From contig NZ_VIJZ01000006.1 of the NCBI RefSeq assembly GCF_006874425.1, forward strand, positions 124,001 to 188,000: a DNA stretch of 64,000 nt, given 5' to 3'. Origin of the DNA: Paenibacillus ottowii (lineage in GTDB: Bacteria > Bacillota > Bacilli > Paenibacillales > Paenibacillaceae). The number at the start of each line of letters is the position of its first letter. Positions within the stretch are counted from its first letter, which is position 1. Below the pieces are notes generated by a model that worked only from the letters and a program-made list of their open reading frames with translations, was not told the DNA's origin and did no database searches. Positions 55,858 to 64,000 of this stretch are shown one piece after another. The position numbers were made by a program, and so were the translations under genes.

Positions 55858-56155
55858 TCTCATTCCTCCTTTGCTTTCTCGTCTTGGTTTCACTTTTTTG
55901 CACAGGCACCTGGAGCCATGGCTTCGTCGGTTTCCCATATACCTGCCTTCTTAGTGGAATACCCGCCAGCATTTGCGTGATTTTTCCCTGATAGTTGCTG
56001 AGTAGACGGATGGTCTCTTCCAGACGGGGAGCCGACATATCCACATGGGGCGTCAAGTCCGCAAGACTGGTCAGCATCCGGGCAACGGCGTGCTGGCTGG
56101 CAGCAATAGACTCCATCATATCCAGCTTAATCTCACGTTCACGCCTCATGCTCAT
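55805..56155 (-). CDS. Small helical protein, unknown function (type 3 of three)
   Basis: 116 residues; the ATG overlaps the upstream stop as TAATG. Residues 1-68 form predicted helices (DMMESIAASQHAVARMLTSLADL, EETIRLLSNYQGKITQMLAGI), then a basic Gln/Lys/Arg-rich tail (KPTKPWLQVPVQKSETKTRKQRRN). Shares the pattern of a helical hairpin ending in QxxxxLxGI with the proteins at 56155-56487 and 56517-56804. No known domain. Belongs to an operon whose last gene is the Arg-rich GYxxG protein. Confidence 0.65.
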   Translation of the reverse strand: MSMRREREIKLDMMESIAASQHAVARMLTSLADLTPHVDMSAPRLEETIRLLSNYQGKITQMLAGIPLRRQVYGKPTKPWLQVPVQKSETKTRKQRRNENEYKVGTHQSSQSSQKT

Positions 56156-56487
56156 TAGCTCATATCCCCCGGGCCCATTCCTCCCATCATTCCTTCCATT
56201 CCGCCACCCTGCTGCTCATCCTGATCCAGCAATGCTTTAAGGTTGCTGCACAGTCCAGTCTGAAGCCGGGTCAATCCCTCCAGCATTTCCACCATCTGCT
56301 CATGAATTTCCAAAGGCCGTCCCAACTGCTCTTCATCGGTTTCAAATGCGGAAGGCGCCAGATGGTTCAGCGTCCAATTACGCATTTTCTCTGCTTCGAC
56401 CGCCTTGGCCTCCAAAATCATAGATACATTCCGCTGCATCTTGGAGGCCGCATCCAGCATGTAAAGCATTGCTTTTTCCCTACTCAT
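56155..56487 (-). CDS. Small helical protein, unknown function (type 2 of three)
   Basis: 110 residues, ATG preceded by AGGGAG. Two helices (EKAMLYMLDAASKMQRNVSMILEAKAVEAEKMRNWTLNHL and HEQMVEMLEGLTRLQTGLCSNL) and a Gly/Met-rich end (GGGMEGMMGGMGPGDMS). Related in layout to its neighbours: the second helix has the QMVxxLxGL motif. Met-rich ends are seen in some coat proteins. Function unknown. Confidence 0.68.
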   Translation of the reverse strand: MSREKAMLYMLDAASKMQRNVSMILEAKAVEAEKMRNWTLNHLAPSAFETDEEQLGRPLEIHEQMVEMLEGLTRLQTGLCSNLKALLDQDEQQGGGMEGMMGGMGPGDMS

Positions 56488-56516
56488 GTGTTCACTCCCT
56501 ACCCTCGGTTGTTACA

Positions 56517-56804
56517 CTACTCCTCTTCCGGATATGCCGTCTCCTTCACCACACGAACGAGCATTTCAGCCATGGCTTCCTGAAGGTCGGCAATACCGTT
56601 CAAATAGGCAACAATACTTTTGTTTACCTGTCCCGAACTATCCATAATGCCCGGAATCCCATCAAAACGCGGCTCCTCATCCGGCAGTTCATGGATGATC
56701 TGTGCCATGCGCACAACCACCTGCCGTTCCGCATCCAGCAGCCTCGACATCTGCTGCTGCGAGTGCGAAATATGGATCAGCAAATCATCTAATTCGTTAT
56801 GCAT
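56517..56804 (-). CDS. Small helical protein, unknown function (type 1 of three)
   Basis: 95 residues, ATG preceded by AAAGGAGGGG. Helix 1 ELDDLLIHISHSQQQMSRLLDAERQVVVRMAQIIHEL, a Pro/Gly turn, then GQVNKSIVAYLNGIADLQEAMAEMLVRVVKETAYPEEE. First of a four-gene operon of small proteins. Its second helix matches those of the two downstream proteins in the position of Q-x3-I/M-x2-L-x-G-I/L. No cysteine, no signal peptide. Unknown family. Confidence 0.68.
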   Translation of the reverse strand: MHNELDDLLIHISHSQQQMSRLLDAERQVVVRMAQIIHELPDEEPRFDGIPGIMDSSGQVNKSIVAYLNGIADLQEAMAEMLVRVVKETAYPEEE

Positions 56805-56821
56805 AAGCCCCTCCTTTATGT

Positions 56822-56838
56822 GTTCCGCCTTGCGGAAC
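56822..56838. repeat. Perfect inverted repeat before the small-protein operon
   Basis: GTTCCGC (56822-56828) and GCGGAAC (56832-56838) around CTT, 18 bases upstream of the ATG on the minus strand. It may shape the leader mRNA. Slightly further upstream CATACGCTG (a weaker sigma-K -10, one mismatch) with AC 16 bases before it is a possible promoter. Confidence 0.5.
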
Positions 56839-56922
56839 GCACGAAATACCTACGGGCTTTCCGCTACTACAGCGTATGCCGCAGCGAGTAGTCGGTTCGC
56901 CTAAAAAAAGCCTATTCAATCA

Positions 56923-58386
56923 TTACAAATGCCCTCGCAGCACTGGTGGAGCAATAATAGGCTGCTTCTCCGACAATGCCAATAAATCTTCGGAGGACAA
57001 AAACTGAATGGGATAATCCTCAGCCCGCCAGCTCATCACGGCGTAGAAGGTAAGGAACGGTCTTTTCCAGCCGTTGCCGATTTGGTACAGTTGCCCGCCT
57101 TCAGCATACAGTAACTCGATCCAGCGCTTGCGTTGAGCCGGGATATGAAGTGTGGGCAGTATAGACATGTTCCCCAGTTCAGGAGCCGCCAGCACAGGCA
57201 AGGGTTCATTGAGCGTTACAGCTACAGGGGGGGCTTCAGTGCTGCCAGAGACTGTCGCGTCCGGCTCCCCTACCAAGGGAAGCGCCAACAAATCAAGCTG
57301 AGATACTCTAACGGGACGCACGTGCTCACCTTCCACATCACTGGCGCCATGCAGCCGCCGCCTACTTCCCGGCTCGATCCGAAATACTGCACCGGATGGT
57401 CCCTGAACAAGTGCTCCGACGGGATAAAAGCTTGCTGCTGATAAGTGTGCTTCCTTACTTGATAACCCCTGGCCGTCCGAGTCTGCTGTTGCGGATTTCG
57501 GGTCGTAGAACAGCTTCTCAGCGTTCCCCCATTTTTGTACAAAAAAGGATCGGTTCCGGCTTCTTTCCTCCACTGAACCGCTTCTTTCAGTCGTTTGAGG
57601 AAAACCATCAACCGTATCCCGATCACTTTCTGCAAAATGGATAAAAGCATCTCTGGCAATTGCCATACGTATTCCCAATAAGCGTACACGCAGCAGCCAA
57701 TCTGCATGGGCCTCCTCACTACTGTGGCAGCCTTCGTCCCAGTACCCCGTCTTTACCAAAGTTTCTCTACGCAGTAGCAGACAAAATGTGGCCAGGCTTT
57801 TAGTCTCCCGCCATGCTTCCGGGTTGAGGGTATCATTGGCCATAGCAAATGGATTTACTTCATGTCCGTTCATATCAGGAACCTCAACTTGCTGTTCTCC
57901 GAAGGGACCATTCGTTACAGGTCCGACAACTCCAATACGCGGATCGCTGTTTAAACAGCTCATCAACCGATCCAACCAGCCAGGAGTCACGATGGAATAT
58001 GGGTCCAGTACGACAATAGTTGTACCTTTTGCCATCATTAGTCCCTGATTCAGACTGCCGATCCTCTGAACATCCTTTGTTAACAACGCATAGCGCACAG
58101 CTATGCTTTTACGGAGCAAATAAGTGGGTGTCCCATCTGTCGAGCCGTAGTCCACCACAATAATTTCGTGAGGATGGGTCGTATTCTCCTCAAGATGGTG
58201 AATGCAAGCACGGAGCTGTTGAAGCTGATTGCAGGACGGAATGATAATACTGACGCCTTCAAATACCTTGCCGAACGAAGCTTGCCCCAACTTCCTGCCT
58301 TGCTCCTGGCCCCTGTTATAACCTGACCAATAGCCCTTCTTTCCGAGCCGTTTGTTGTGTTTCCTTTGTATACTCAGGCGTTTCAT
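56923..58386 (-). CDS. Family 2 glycosyltransferase with GYxxGY tag and C-terminal extension
   Basis: 487 residues from the ATG at 58386 (GGAGG 10 bases upstream). Basic start KRLSIQRKHNKRLGKKG, then the motif GYWSGYNRGQEQGRKLG at residues 17-33, then a GT-A domain (VSIIIPSCNQLQQLRACIHHLEENTT, VVDYGSTDGTPTYLL, VVLDPYSIV as the metal motif). After residue 300 comes a region found in other Paenibacillus-type surface enzymes (YPVGALVQGPSGAVFRIEPGSRR and WRAEDYPIQFLSSEDL), perhaps a binding domain. A well-matched sigma-K promoter is 25-60 bases upstream, so it is probably expressed in the mother cell late in sporulation. Confidence 0.84.
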   Translation of the reverse strand: MKRLSIQRKHNKRLGKKGYWSGYNRGQEQGRKLGQASFGKVFEGVSIIIPSCNQLQQLRACIHHLEENTTHPHEIIVVDYGSTDGTPTYLLRKSIAVRYALLTKDVQRIGSLNQGLMMAKGTTIVVLDPYSIVTPGWLDRLMSCLNSDPRIGVVGPVTNGPFGEQQVEVPDMNGHEVNPFAMANDTLNPEAWRETKSLATFCLLLRRETLVKTGYWDEGCHSSEEAHADWLLRVRLLGIRMAIARDAFIHFAESDRDTVDGFPQTTERSGSVEERSRNRSFFVQKWGNAEKLFYDPKSATADSDGQGLSSKEAHLSAASFYPVGALVQGPSGAVFRIEPGSRRRLHGASDVEGEHVRPVRVSQLDLLALPLVGEPDATVSGSTEAPPVAVTLNEPLPVLAAPELGNMSILPTLHIPAQRKRWIELLYAEGGQLYQIGNGWKRPFLTFYAVMSWRAEDYPIQFLSSEDLLALSEKQPIIAPPVLRGHL

Positions 58387-58418
58387 GCCGTTCACTCCTC
58401 CGGGTGGCATTATGCCTA

Positions 58419-58446
58419 TACTATATGCCTGGCCCGGCTGAATGGT
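58419..58446 (-). promoter_or_regulatory. Predicted sigma-K promoter for the GT2 at 56923-58386
   Basis: On the minus strand AC (58446-58445), 17 bases, then CATATAGTA (58427-58419), a perfect match to the sigma-K pattern AC-N17-CATANNNTA. The expected start of transcription is about 25 bases before the gene. Confidence 0.65.
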
Positions 58447-58458
58447 GTTTCATTGAAA

Positions 58459-59190
58459 CTAAGGTAGAAGTCCCTTCATTTTCACTCCAGCTTCCTGAAG
58501 GGAATCGAAAGTTCCTGCATCGCTCCAGTAGCGCCGTAAAATATCATATTCCAGCTTGCCTTCAGCAGCATAACAGTTGTTAACATCGGTGATTTCAAGT
58601 TCACCACGTGCCGAAGGTGTTATTTCACGGATCTTATCGAATACGGCAGTATCATACATATAGATCCCCGTAACGCAATATTTGGACTGGGGATGCTGCG
58701 GCTTTTCTTCAATTCGCATAATGCTCTCTGGGCGCTCGGGGTCAAACACGGGTACCCCGTAACGACGGGCATCTGCCACCTTTTTCAGTAAGACTCTGGC
58801 GCTCCCTGGTGGCTGTTGTTTGAAGCGTTCGATGACAGGTCCCAAATCTTCCTTGAACAAATTATCACCCAGCAAAACAGTGAACTTCTCTTCTGACTGC
58901 ATATAGCTTCTTGCCAATTCGAGTGCTTCGGCGATGCCGCCTGCTTTTTCTTGGATCCGATAGGTCAATTGGATACCATAATTACTGCCGCTGCCTAAAA
59001 AATCAGTGTACAGCCCAGCCGATTGTTTACCAATAATAATGAGCAAATCGGTAATCCCCGCTTGCCGTAACCTTTCGATACCGTATACGATCATAGGGTA
59101 CTTGCCGACCGGAAGCAGATGCTTGTTGAGTAATGTAGTCAACGGATGAAGGCGCGACCCGGTTCCTCCTGCGAGAATAACCCCTTTCAT
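58459..59190 (-). CDS. rmlA: Glucose-1-phosphate thymidylyltransferase-like nucleotidyltransferase
   Basis: 243 residues; ATGA overlap with the GT2 stop and AGGAGG nearby. GVILAGGTGSRLHPLTTLLNKHLLPVGKYPMIVY at residues 3-36 is the nucleotide-binding start of RmlA, then LLGDNLF near 105 (metal site), EEKPQHPQSKYCVTGIYMYD near 160. It is in the short, SpsI-like group of spore-surface clusters. Joins dTTP or another NTP to glucose-1-phosphate, beginning the sugar supply of the glycan. RmlB, RmlC and RmlD for rhamnose are not all present, so the sugar is undetermined. Confidence 0.88.
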   Translation of the reverse strand: MKGVILAGGTGSRLHPLTTLLNKHLLPVGKYPMIVYGIERLRQAGITDLLIIIGKQSAGLYTDFLGSGSNYGIQLTYRIQEKAGGIAEALELARSYMQSEEKFTVLLGDNLFKEDLGPVIERFKQQPPGSARVLLKKVADARRYGVPVFDPERPESIMRIEEKPQHPQSKYCVTGIYMYDTAVFDKIREITPSARGELEITDVNNCYAAEGKLEYDILRRYWSDAGTFDSLQEAGVKMKGLLP

Positions 59191-59987
59191 ATTTTCCTTC
59201 CTCCTTCGACAGCATGTTCAGTGCATGGAATCGCAGCGTTTCCCGTTTCGATAAACACTCTGGGATCGATGCTCCATTTTTCTATAAACAATCGATAATT
59301 CCGCTCAATCAGCTCTTCGAGCCAGGAAGTGTCCGAGCGCGAGAAACTCGCATTTCCCTGATGATAGACAAAACAGTCATTGCACATGAGCAGCTTGTAG
59401 CCATGCACGCGTGCACGCAGACAATAGTCGTCATCCTCATAATGTCCGGGGCTAAACCGTTCATCCAGCAATCCAATCCGTTCCATCAACTCACGACGAA
59501 ATAACAGGCAAAACCCGACCAACCGTTTGACCTCTTGCCATCTGGAGGGATTACTCGTATTATTCTGCTCCGCATATCTGAGACAGCTGGCCATATCTCC
59601 TTCTATTCCGTGAATCTGCTGAATACCGCTGACGTAATTCGTCACCGGTCCCACCAATCCCACGGAGCTTTCACTATGCAAAGCAGCCAACATATTCGAT
59701 AGCCACCCACGTGTAACCGTCACATCATTGTTTAAAATGACGAATTGATCACCCGAAGCCAGCCGGATTCCCTTATTACAAGCTGCTGGAAAGCCCCTGT
59801 TTTCAGGAAGACGTATGCTGATTAGCCGTTCGGATGCGCAAAAATCATCCGTTCCGTCATTCGAAGCGTTGTCCACAACAATAATTTCATACGGGGCATC
59901 TGTCGTATGTGTTCGAATCGCCTCGATACACGGCTTTAATAAAGCCAGGCCATTATAAGTCGGAATAATGATGCTCGTCAGACTCAT
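59187..59987 (-). CDS. Family 2 glycosyltransferase
   Basis: 266 residues; ATGA overlap upstream with GGAGG before it. GT-A signatures: SIIIPTYNGLALLKPCIEAIRTHT, VVDNASNDGTDDF near 37, NNDVTVTRGWL near 84 as metal site, and FSPGHYEDDDYCLRARVHGYKL near 170 where ED marks the catalytic acid. Resembles the rhamnosyltransferase-like enzymes of spore and S-layer glycan clusters. Coupled to RmlA. Confidence 0.9.
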   Translation of the reverse strand: MSLTSIIIPTYNGLALLKPCIEAIRTHTTDAPYEIIVVDNASNDGTDDFCASERLISIRLPENRGFPAACNKGIRLASGDQFVILNNDVTVTRGWLSNMLAALHSESSVGLVGPVTNYVSGIQQIHGIEGDMASCLRYAEQNNTSNPSRWQEVKRLVGFCLLFRRELMERIGLLDERFSPGHYEDDDYCLRARVHGYKLLMCNDCFVYHQGNASFSRSDTSWLEELIERNYRLFIEKWSIDPRVFIETGNAAIPCTEHAVEGGRKI

Positions 59988-60925
59988 CGTGCATTCCTCC
60001 CTTTGGCAACGTCTACCCGTGTTGGTACAGGCCCGAACGGGGAATCCCCGGCTACCTGAAACACTGCCGCCAGCGCCTCTGCATGATCGCCGATGATTAA
60101 CTGTTCCATAACGTTCCCTTTCCCGACATTGAAGGTCCGCTTGCGATTGGTTTTAATCACATCAACAGCATGTACTGCTGCCACGATCATACCATGCAGA
60201 ATCGCCATCGCGTGGGCCTTCGGCGGTACCGCAAGCACGGCCGGCCCCAGTTGATCCAGCACACGCCGGGATAATGCATGGGGTACAGCGGTCAATGAGC
60301 TTGCTCCAAGATCCGACCTGCGCAGTACGCGATTCAGAAACCCTTTGCACCGTGTTACGCTGTCCTGTTGGGTATAAGGCGGCAAATGTCTACCCAGATC
60401 ATTAAGCGCTACATCCGTTCCCTGATCCACCGCTTGAAGAAAAGGCAGCATATCAGACGCCGGGATCGGCAAATCTCCGTCCACGAATAGAACGATATCA
60501 GCCTGCGTCAGACGTGCGCCTATTGCACGGCCAACATCATGCCCCAGGCGATCCGGTACGTTGACGAGAGTCACCCCGGGATGGCGTTTGGCTACGGCAG
60601 AGCGCGTACCATCCGTACAGCCGTTTAATACGACAATAATATCCGCAAGCGGAAGTTTCTCCAGCTCGCCCAGTACCCGATCAATCGTAGCCTCCTCATT
60701 ACAGGCACTAACCACGGCTGCTGCAGTCCCCTGCAATACAATATCTCTCGGGCTCGGGGCTTCACGTTCCTCAGGCGGAGTGATTTCGGGCATTCCTTTC
60801 GCCCGGGGTGTGGGCTTTCTCATCCTGCGGCTATGCATCGAAGCTGTCGATTCTCGTTTTCTTTGTATGCGTCTTAGCCCCCAGCTGGAGTCTTCACGTT
60901 TTCTTCTGCGATACGCTCTAGTCAC
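59984..60925 (-). CDS. Family 2 glycosyltransferase with basic N-terminus (paralogue B)
   Basis: 313 residues from a GTG at 60925, which shares its GTGA with the upstream stop; GAGGTG lies 5 bases before. Residues 1-45 are Arg/Lys-rich (YRRRKREDSSWGLRRIQRKR). GT-A domain: AAAVVSACNEEATIDRVLGELEKLP, VVLNGCTDGTRS, and the metal motif LFVDGDLPIP near 148. A tail near 190-260 contains VPHALSRRVLDQLG, which is repeated as IPHAISQKALKEVG in the next gene, so the two are duplicates. They may add the same kind of sugar. Confidence 0.88.
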   Translation of the reverse strand: MTRAYRRRKREDSSWGLRRIQRKRESTASMHSRRMRKPTPRAKGMPEITPPEEREAPSPRDIVLQGTAAAVVSACNEEATIDRVLGELEKLPLADIIVVLNGCTDGTRSAVAKRHPGVTLVNVPDRLGHDVGRAIGARLTQADIVLFVDGDLPIPASDMLPFLQAVDQGTDVALNDLGRHLPPYTQQDSVTRCKGFLNRVLRRSDLGASSLTAVPHALSRRVLDQLGPAVLAVPPKAHAMAILHGMIVAAVHAVDVIKTNRKRTFNVGKGNVMEQLIIGDHAEALAAVFQVAGDSPFGPVPTRVDVAKGRNAR

Positions 60926-61860
60926 GTTTTCACCTCGTCTCTGATCCGTTTTCGCTCCAAATTCGTGTATCCCGCACGTGCTCCCAGACATGATGTAAGC
61001 CAGGCAATGGCATCCAGGTGATCCTGGACAATTACACTTGCCAGCGGGTCCTTGCCGTTCTGTTTTTTACGTGGTGCGTTCATCCTACCGACAGCTATTC
61101 CATATACAGTCACCACTCGTAACCCGGAGACAATGGACATCACTTGAAATAGCGGAGGTTTTTCCAAGGGCTTTAGACCCACCTCTTTTAAAGCCTTTTG
61201 ACTTATAGCATGTGGAATACCCGTCATCGATGCTCCCCCTAAATCAGCACGATTCGACAAGATATTCAATACATGCTTTGCCTCAACTACAGGATGTATA
61301 GGCGTGCGGTTCACAGGTCCATGGTAATCATTCAGCACCACATCCGCTCCTGCACATACGGCCTGTATAAATGGCCGAAGTCTGGCACAGGGAATGACAA
61401 TATCACCATCCAGAAAAAGCAGGATCTGTCCGGATGCCGCCTCCGCTCCAATACGACGACCCACATCATGTCCAAGCGGTTCTGGGAAGGAAAGTACACG
61501 AGCTCCCGCCGCCGCTGCCACCTTCGCCGTTCTATCGTGTGATCCGTTCTCAACGACGATAACCTCTGTATGTGGATGGACATGGCGCGCTTCGCGAATC
61601 ACAGCTCCGATGGTCTTTTGCTCATTCATGGCCGGAATAATGACAGATACGAGAATCTTTCCCGCTGATGATGGTTCAGATGGCCGCGCTACGCCGCTTT
61701 GCGCCCCTTTCTCCATTTCGGGTACATCATTCTTATCAGAGACTATCGGCTTCTTATCCATGTTCGGCATTCGGTACGGTAGCCACATCTTAGAGTGATA
61801 ATAAGCCCCGGAATGCCGCCTCCGATTGATCTTGAATCCAGCTTTTCCACGCTTCCTCAT
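60922..61860 (-). CDS. Family 2 glycosyltransferase with basic N-terminus (paralogue A)
   Basis: 312 residues, GGAGGTG upstream of the ATG. The first 30 residues are basic (KRGKAGFKINRRRHSGAYYHSK). GT-A domain: VSVIIPAMNEQKTIGAVIREARH near residue 73, VVENGSHDRTAK, LGHDVGRRIGAEAASG and LFLDGDIVIP near 150. Closely related to the downstream paralogue. First gene of the operon, 61 bases after a good sigma-K promoter match, so late-sporulation expression in the mother cell is expected. Confidence 0.88.
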   Translation of the reverse strand: MRKRGKAGFKINRRRHSGAYYHSKMWLPYRMPNMDKKPIVSDKNDVPEMEKGAQSGVARPSEPSSAGKILVSVIIPAMNEQKTIGAVIREARHVHPHTEVIVVENGSHDRTAKVAAAAGARVLSFPEPLGHDVGRRIGAEAASGQILLFLDGDIVIPCARLRPFIQAVCAGADVVLNDYHGPVNRTPIHPVVEAKHVLNILSNRADLGGASMTGIPHAISQKALKEVGLKPLEKPPLFQVMSIVSGLRVVTVYGIAVGRMNAPRKKQNGKDPLASVIVQDHLDAIAWLTSCLGARAGYTNLERKRIRDEVKT

Positions 61861-61921
61861 GTTCCCGTCTCACCTCCCTTGCTGCTGTATAGATGAACAG
61901 CATGATTAGGACAGTTCAACA

Positions 61922-61949
61922 TAACCTATGCGGTCCAAAAGCCGTGTGT
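61922..61949 (-). promoter_or_regulatory. Predicted sigma-K promoter of the glycosyltransferase operon
   Basis: On the minus strand AC (61949-61948), 17 bases, then CATAGGTTA (61930-61922), a perfect match to AC-N17-CATANNNTA. The gene starts about 60 bases downstream. Confidence 0.68.
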
Positions 61950-62372
61950 AACGGCAAGCGTGGAGACTTTTCGACACAGCAATTTTCGACTTTATTTTAC
62001 AAAACTTATTATTCCTATTAAATAAATGAGATTTTAGGGTCTAAAGAATCATTTTGGATAAATTTGTTACATGGATCTTCTCGTCCGTCATTCTCTGTGA
62101 TAATATCAGAGCCAGATGATGGGAGTTCGAAAAACCAACTTTTGTTTTTTTTGCATAAGGCAACTTTTTTCCATTATCGGCTATGATTCCACTATCTTTG
62201 CATACGACAGGAAGGGAGGAGTTTGTTACCTTTTTTAGGCTACATGCTTCACATGCGGTACCCTCTTTTCACGCACGCTTCATGAAAACACTTCGGTATT
62301 CTCTTCATGTTCCATTCTTCTATTCCAGACGACAACACGACCTACATAAATGGCGCAATGCCTTATTCAAAA

Positions 62373-62389
62373 CAGGATGATTCATCCTG
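62373..62389 (+). promoter_or_regulatory. Palindrome in the leader of the neutral protease gene
   Basis: CAGGATGA (62373-62380) and TCATCCTG (62382-62389) around a single T, ending 11 bases before the GGGGAGAG ribosome site. Could be an operator or a stabilising 5' hairpin. Confidence 0.4.
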
Positions 62390-62409
62390 ACATTAATCGG
62401 GGAGAGTGA

Positions 62410-64000
<1,591 letters not shown>

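Noticed and set aside
62183..62380. 65-codon open stretch upstream of the neutral protease
   Set aside because: No ribosome site, odd composition rich in His and Phe, and it overlaps the likely promoter region.

Overview
The window looks like the chromosome of a spore-forming, low-to-moderate GC Firmicute, most likely a Paenibacillus of the polymyxa group. Reasons: a thermolysin-family neutral protease (Npr type) at the right edge, a YhcN/YlaJ sporulation lipoprotein, CgeB-family spore proteins, a SigO/RsoA/YvrJ set, strong AGGAGG ribosome sites with many TTG/GTG starts, and lic-type beta-glucoside PTS genes. The genus is inferred from protein recognition; no rRNA or tRNA is present.

Region 1 (1-11013, all minus strand) is a biosynthetic operon running off the left edge. 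In transcription order it encodes a carrier protein, a radical SAM/SPASM enzyme, an ATP-grasp ligase, a second carrier protein, a BtrH-like acyltransferase, a three-gene ABC-2 exporter, a second ATP-grasp enzyme, a GT-B glycosyltransferase, a Gfo/Idh/MocA oxidoreductase and the start of a PLP decarboxylase. This set resembles the BtrI/BtrJ/BtrK/BtrH machinery that builds an amino acid on a carrier protein in butirosin synthesis, but no aminocyclitol gene is visible. I regard it as the best candidate here for an undescribed pathway.

Region 2 (11383-22400) is housekeeping and accessory: an RpiR regulator with nagB-nagA, the YhcN-type lipoprotein with peptide repeats, a secreted lipase-like hydrolase, a split sigma factor pair (SigO/RsoA-like) divergent from yvrJ, and a Gld-type ABC transporter operon with GldG-like and DUF4340 proteins.

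Region 3 (22828-26816) is a scar of horizontal transfer: a collagen-like gene with an in-frame TGA, a shattered clostridial-type relaxase flanked by two copies of a hairpin, an intact Crp/Fnr regulator divergent from a LUD-domain gene, and the orphan tail of another collagen-like gene.

Region 4 (26817-40245) holds two glycosyltransferases, a dead beta-glucoside PTS gene, a DUF4038 hydrolase with a LacI regulator, a thioredoxin-reductase-like enzyme with an Rrf2 regulator, and an intact PTS cluster (PRD regulator, IIA, IIC, GH1 6-phospho-beta-glucosidase, IIB) with a cre-like site.

Region 5 (40260-61860, mostly minus strand) is a large polysaccharide/glycosylation locus. CgeB homologues, an RmlA nucleotidyltransferase, many family 2 and 4 glycosyltransferases, a three-enzyme UDP-6-deoxy-HexNAc module, and two good matches to the mother-cell sigma-K promoter pattern point to spore-surface glycan assembly. 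Several products carry Arg/Lys-rich tails or a shared GYxxGYxxG motif, and three small helical proteins are encoded beside them; this is the second candidate for an undescribed system. One end of it (41.3-44.9 kb) is decaying by frameshifts. The window ends inside the neutral protease gene.
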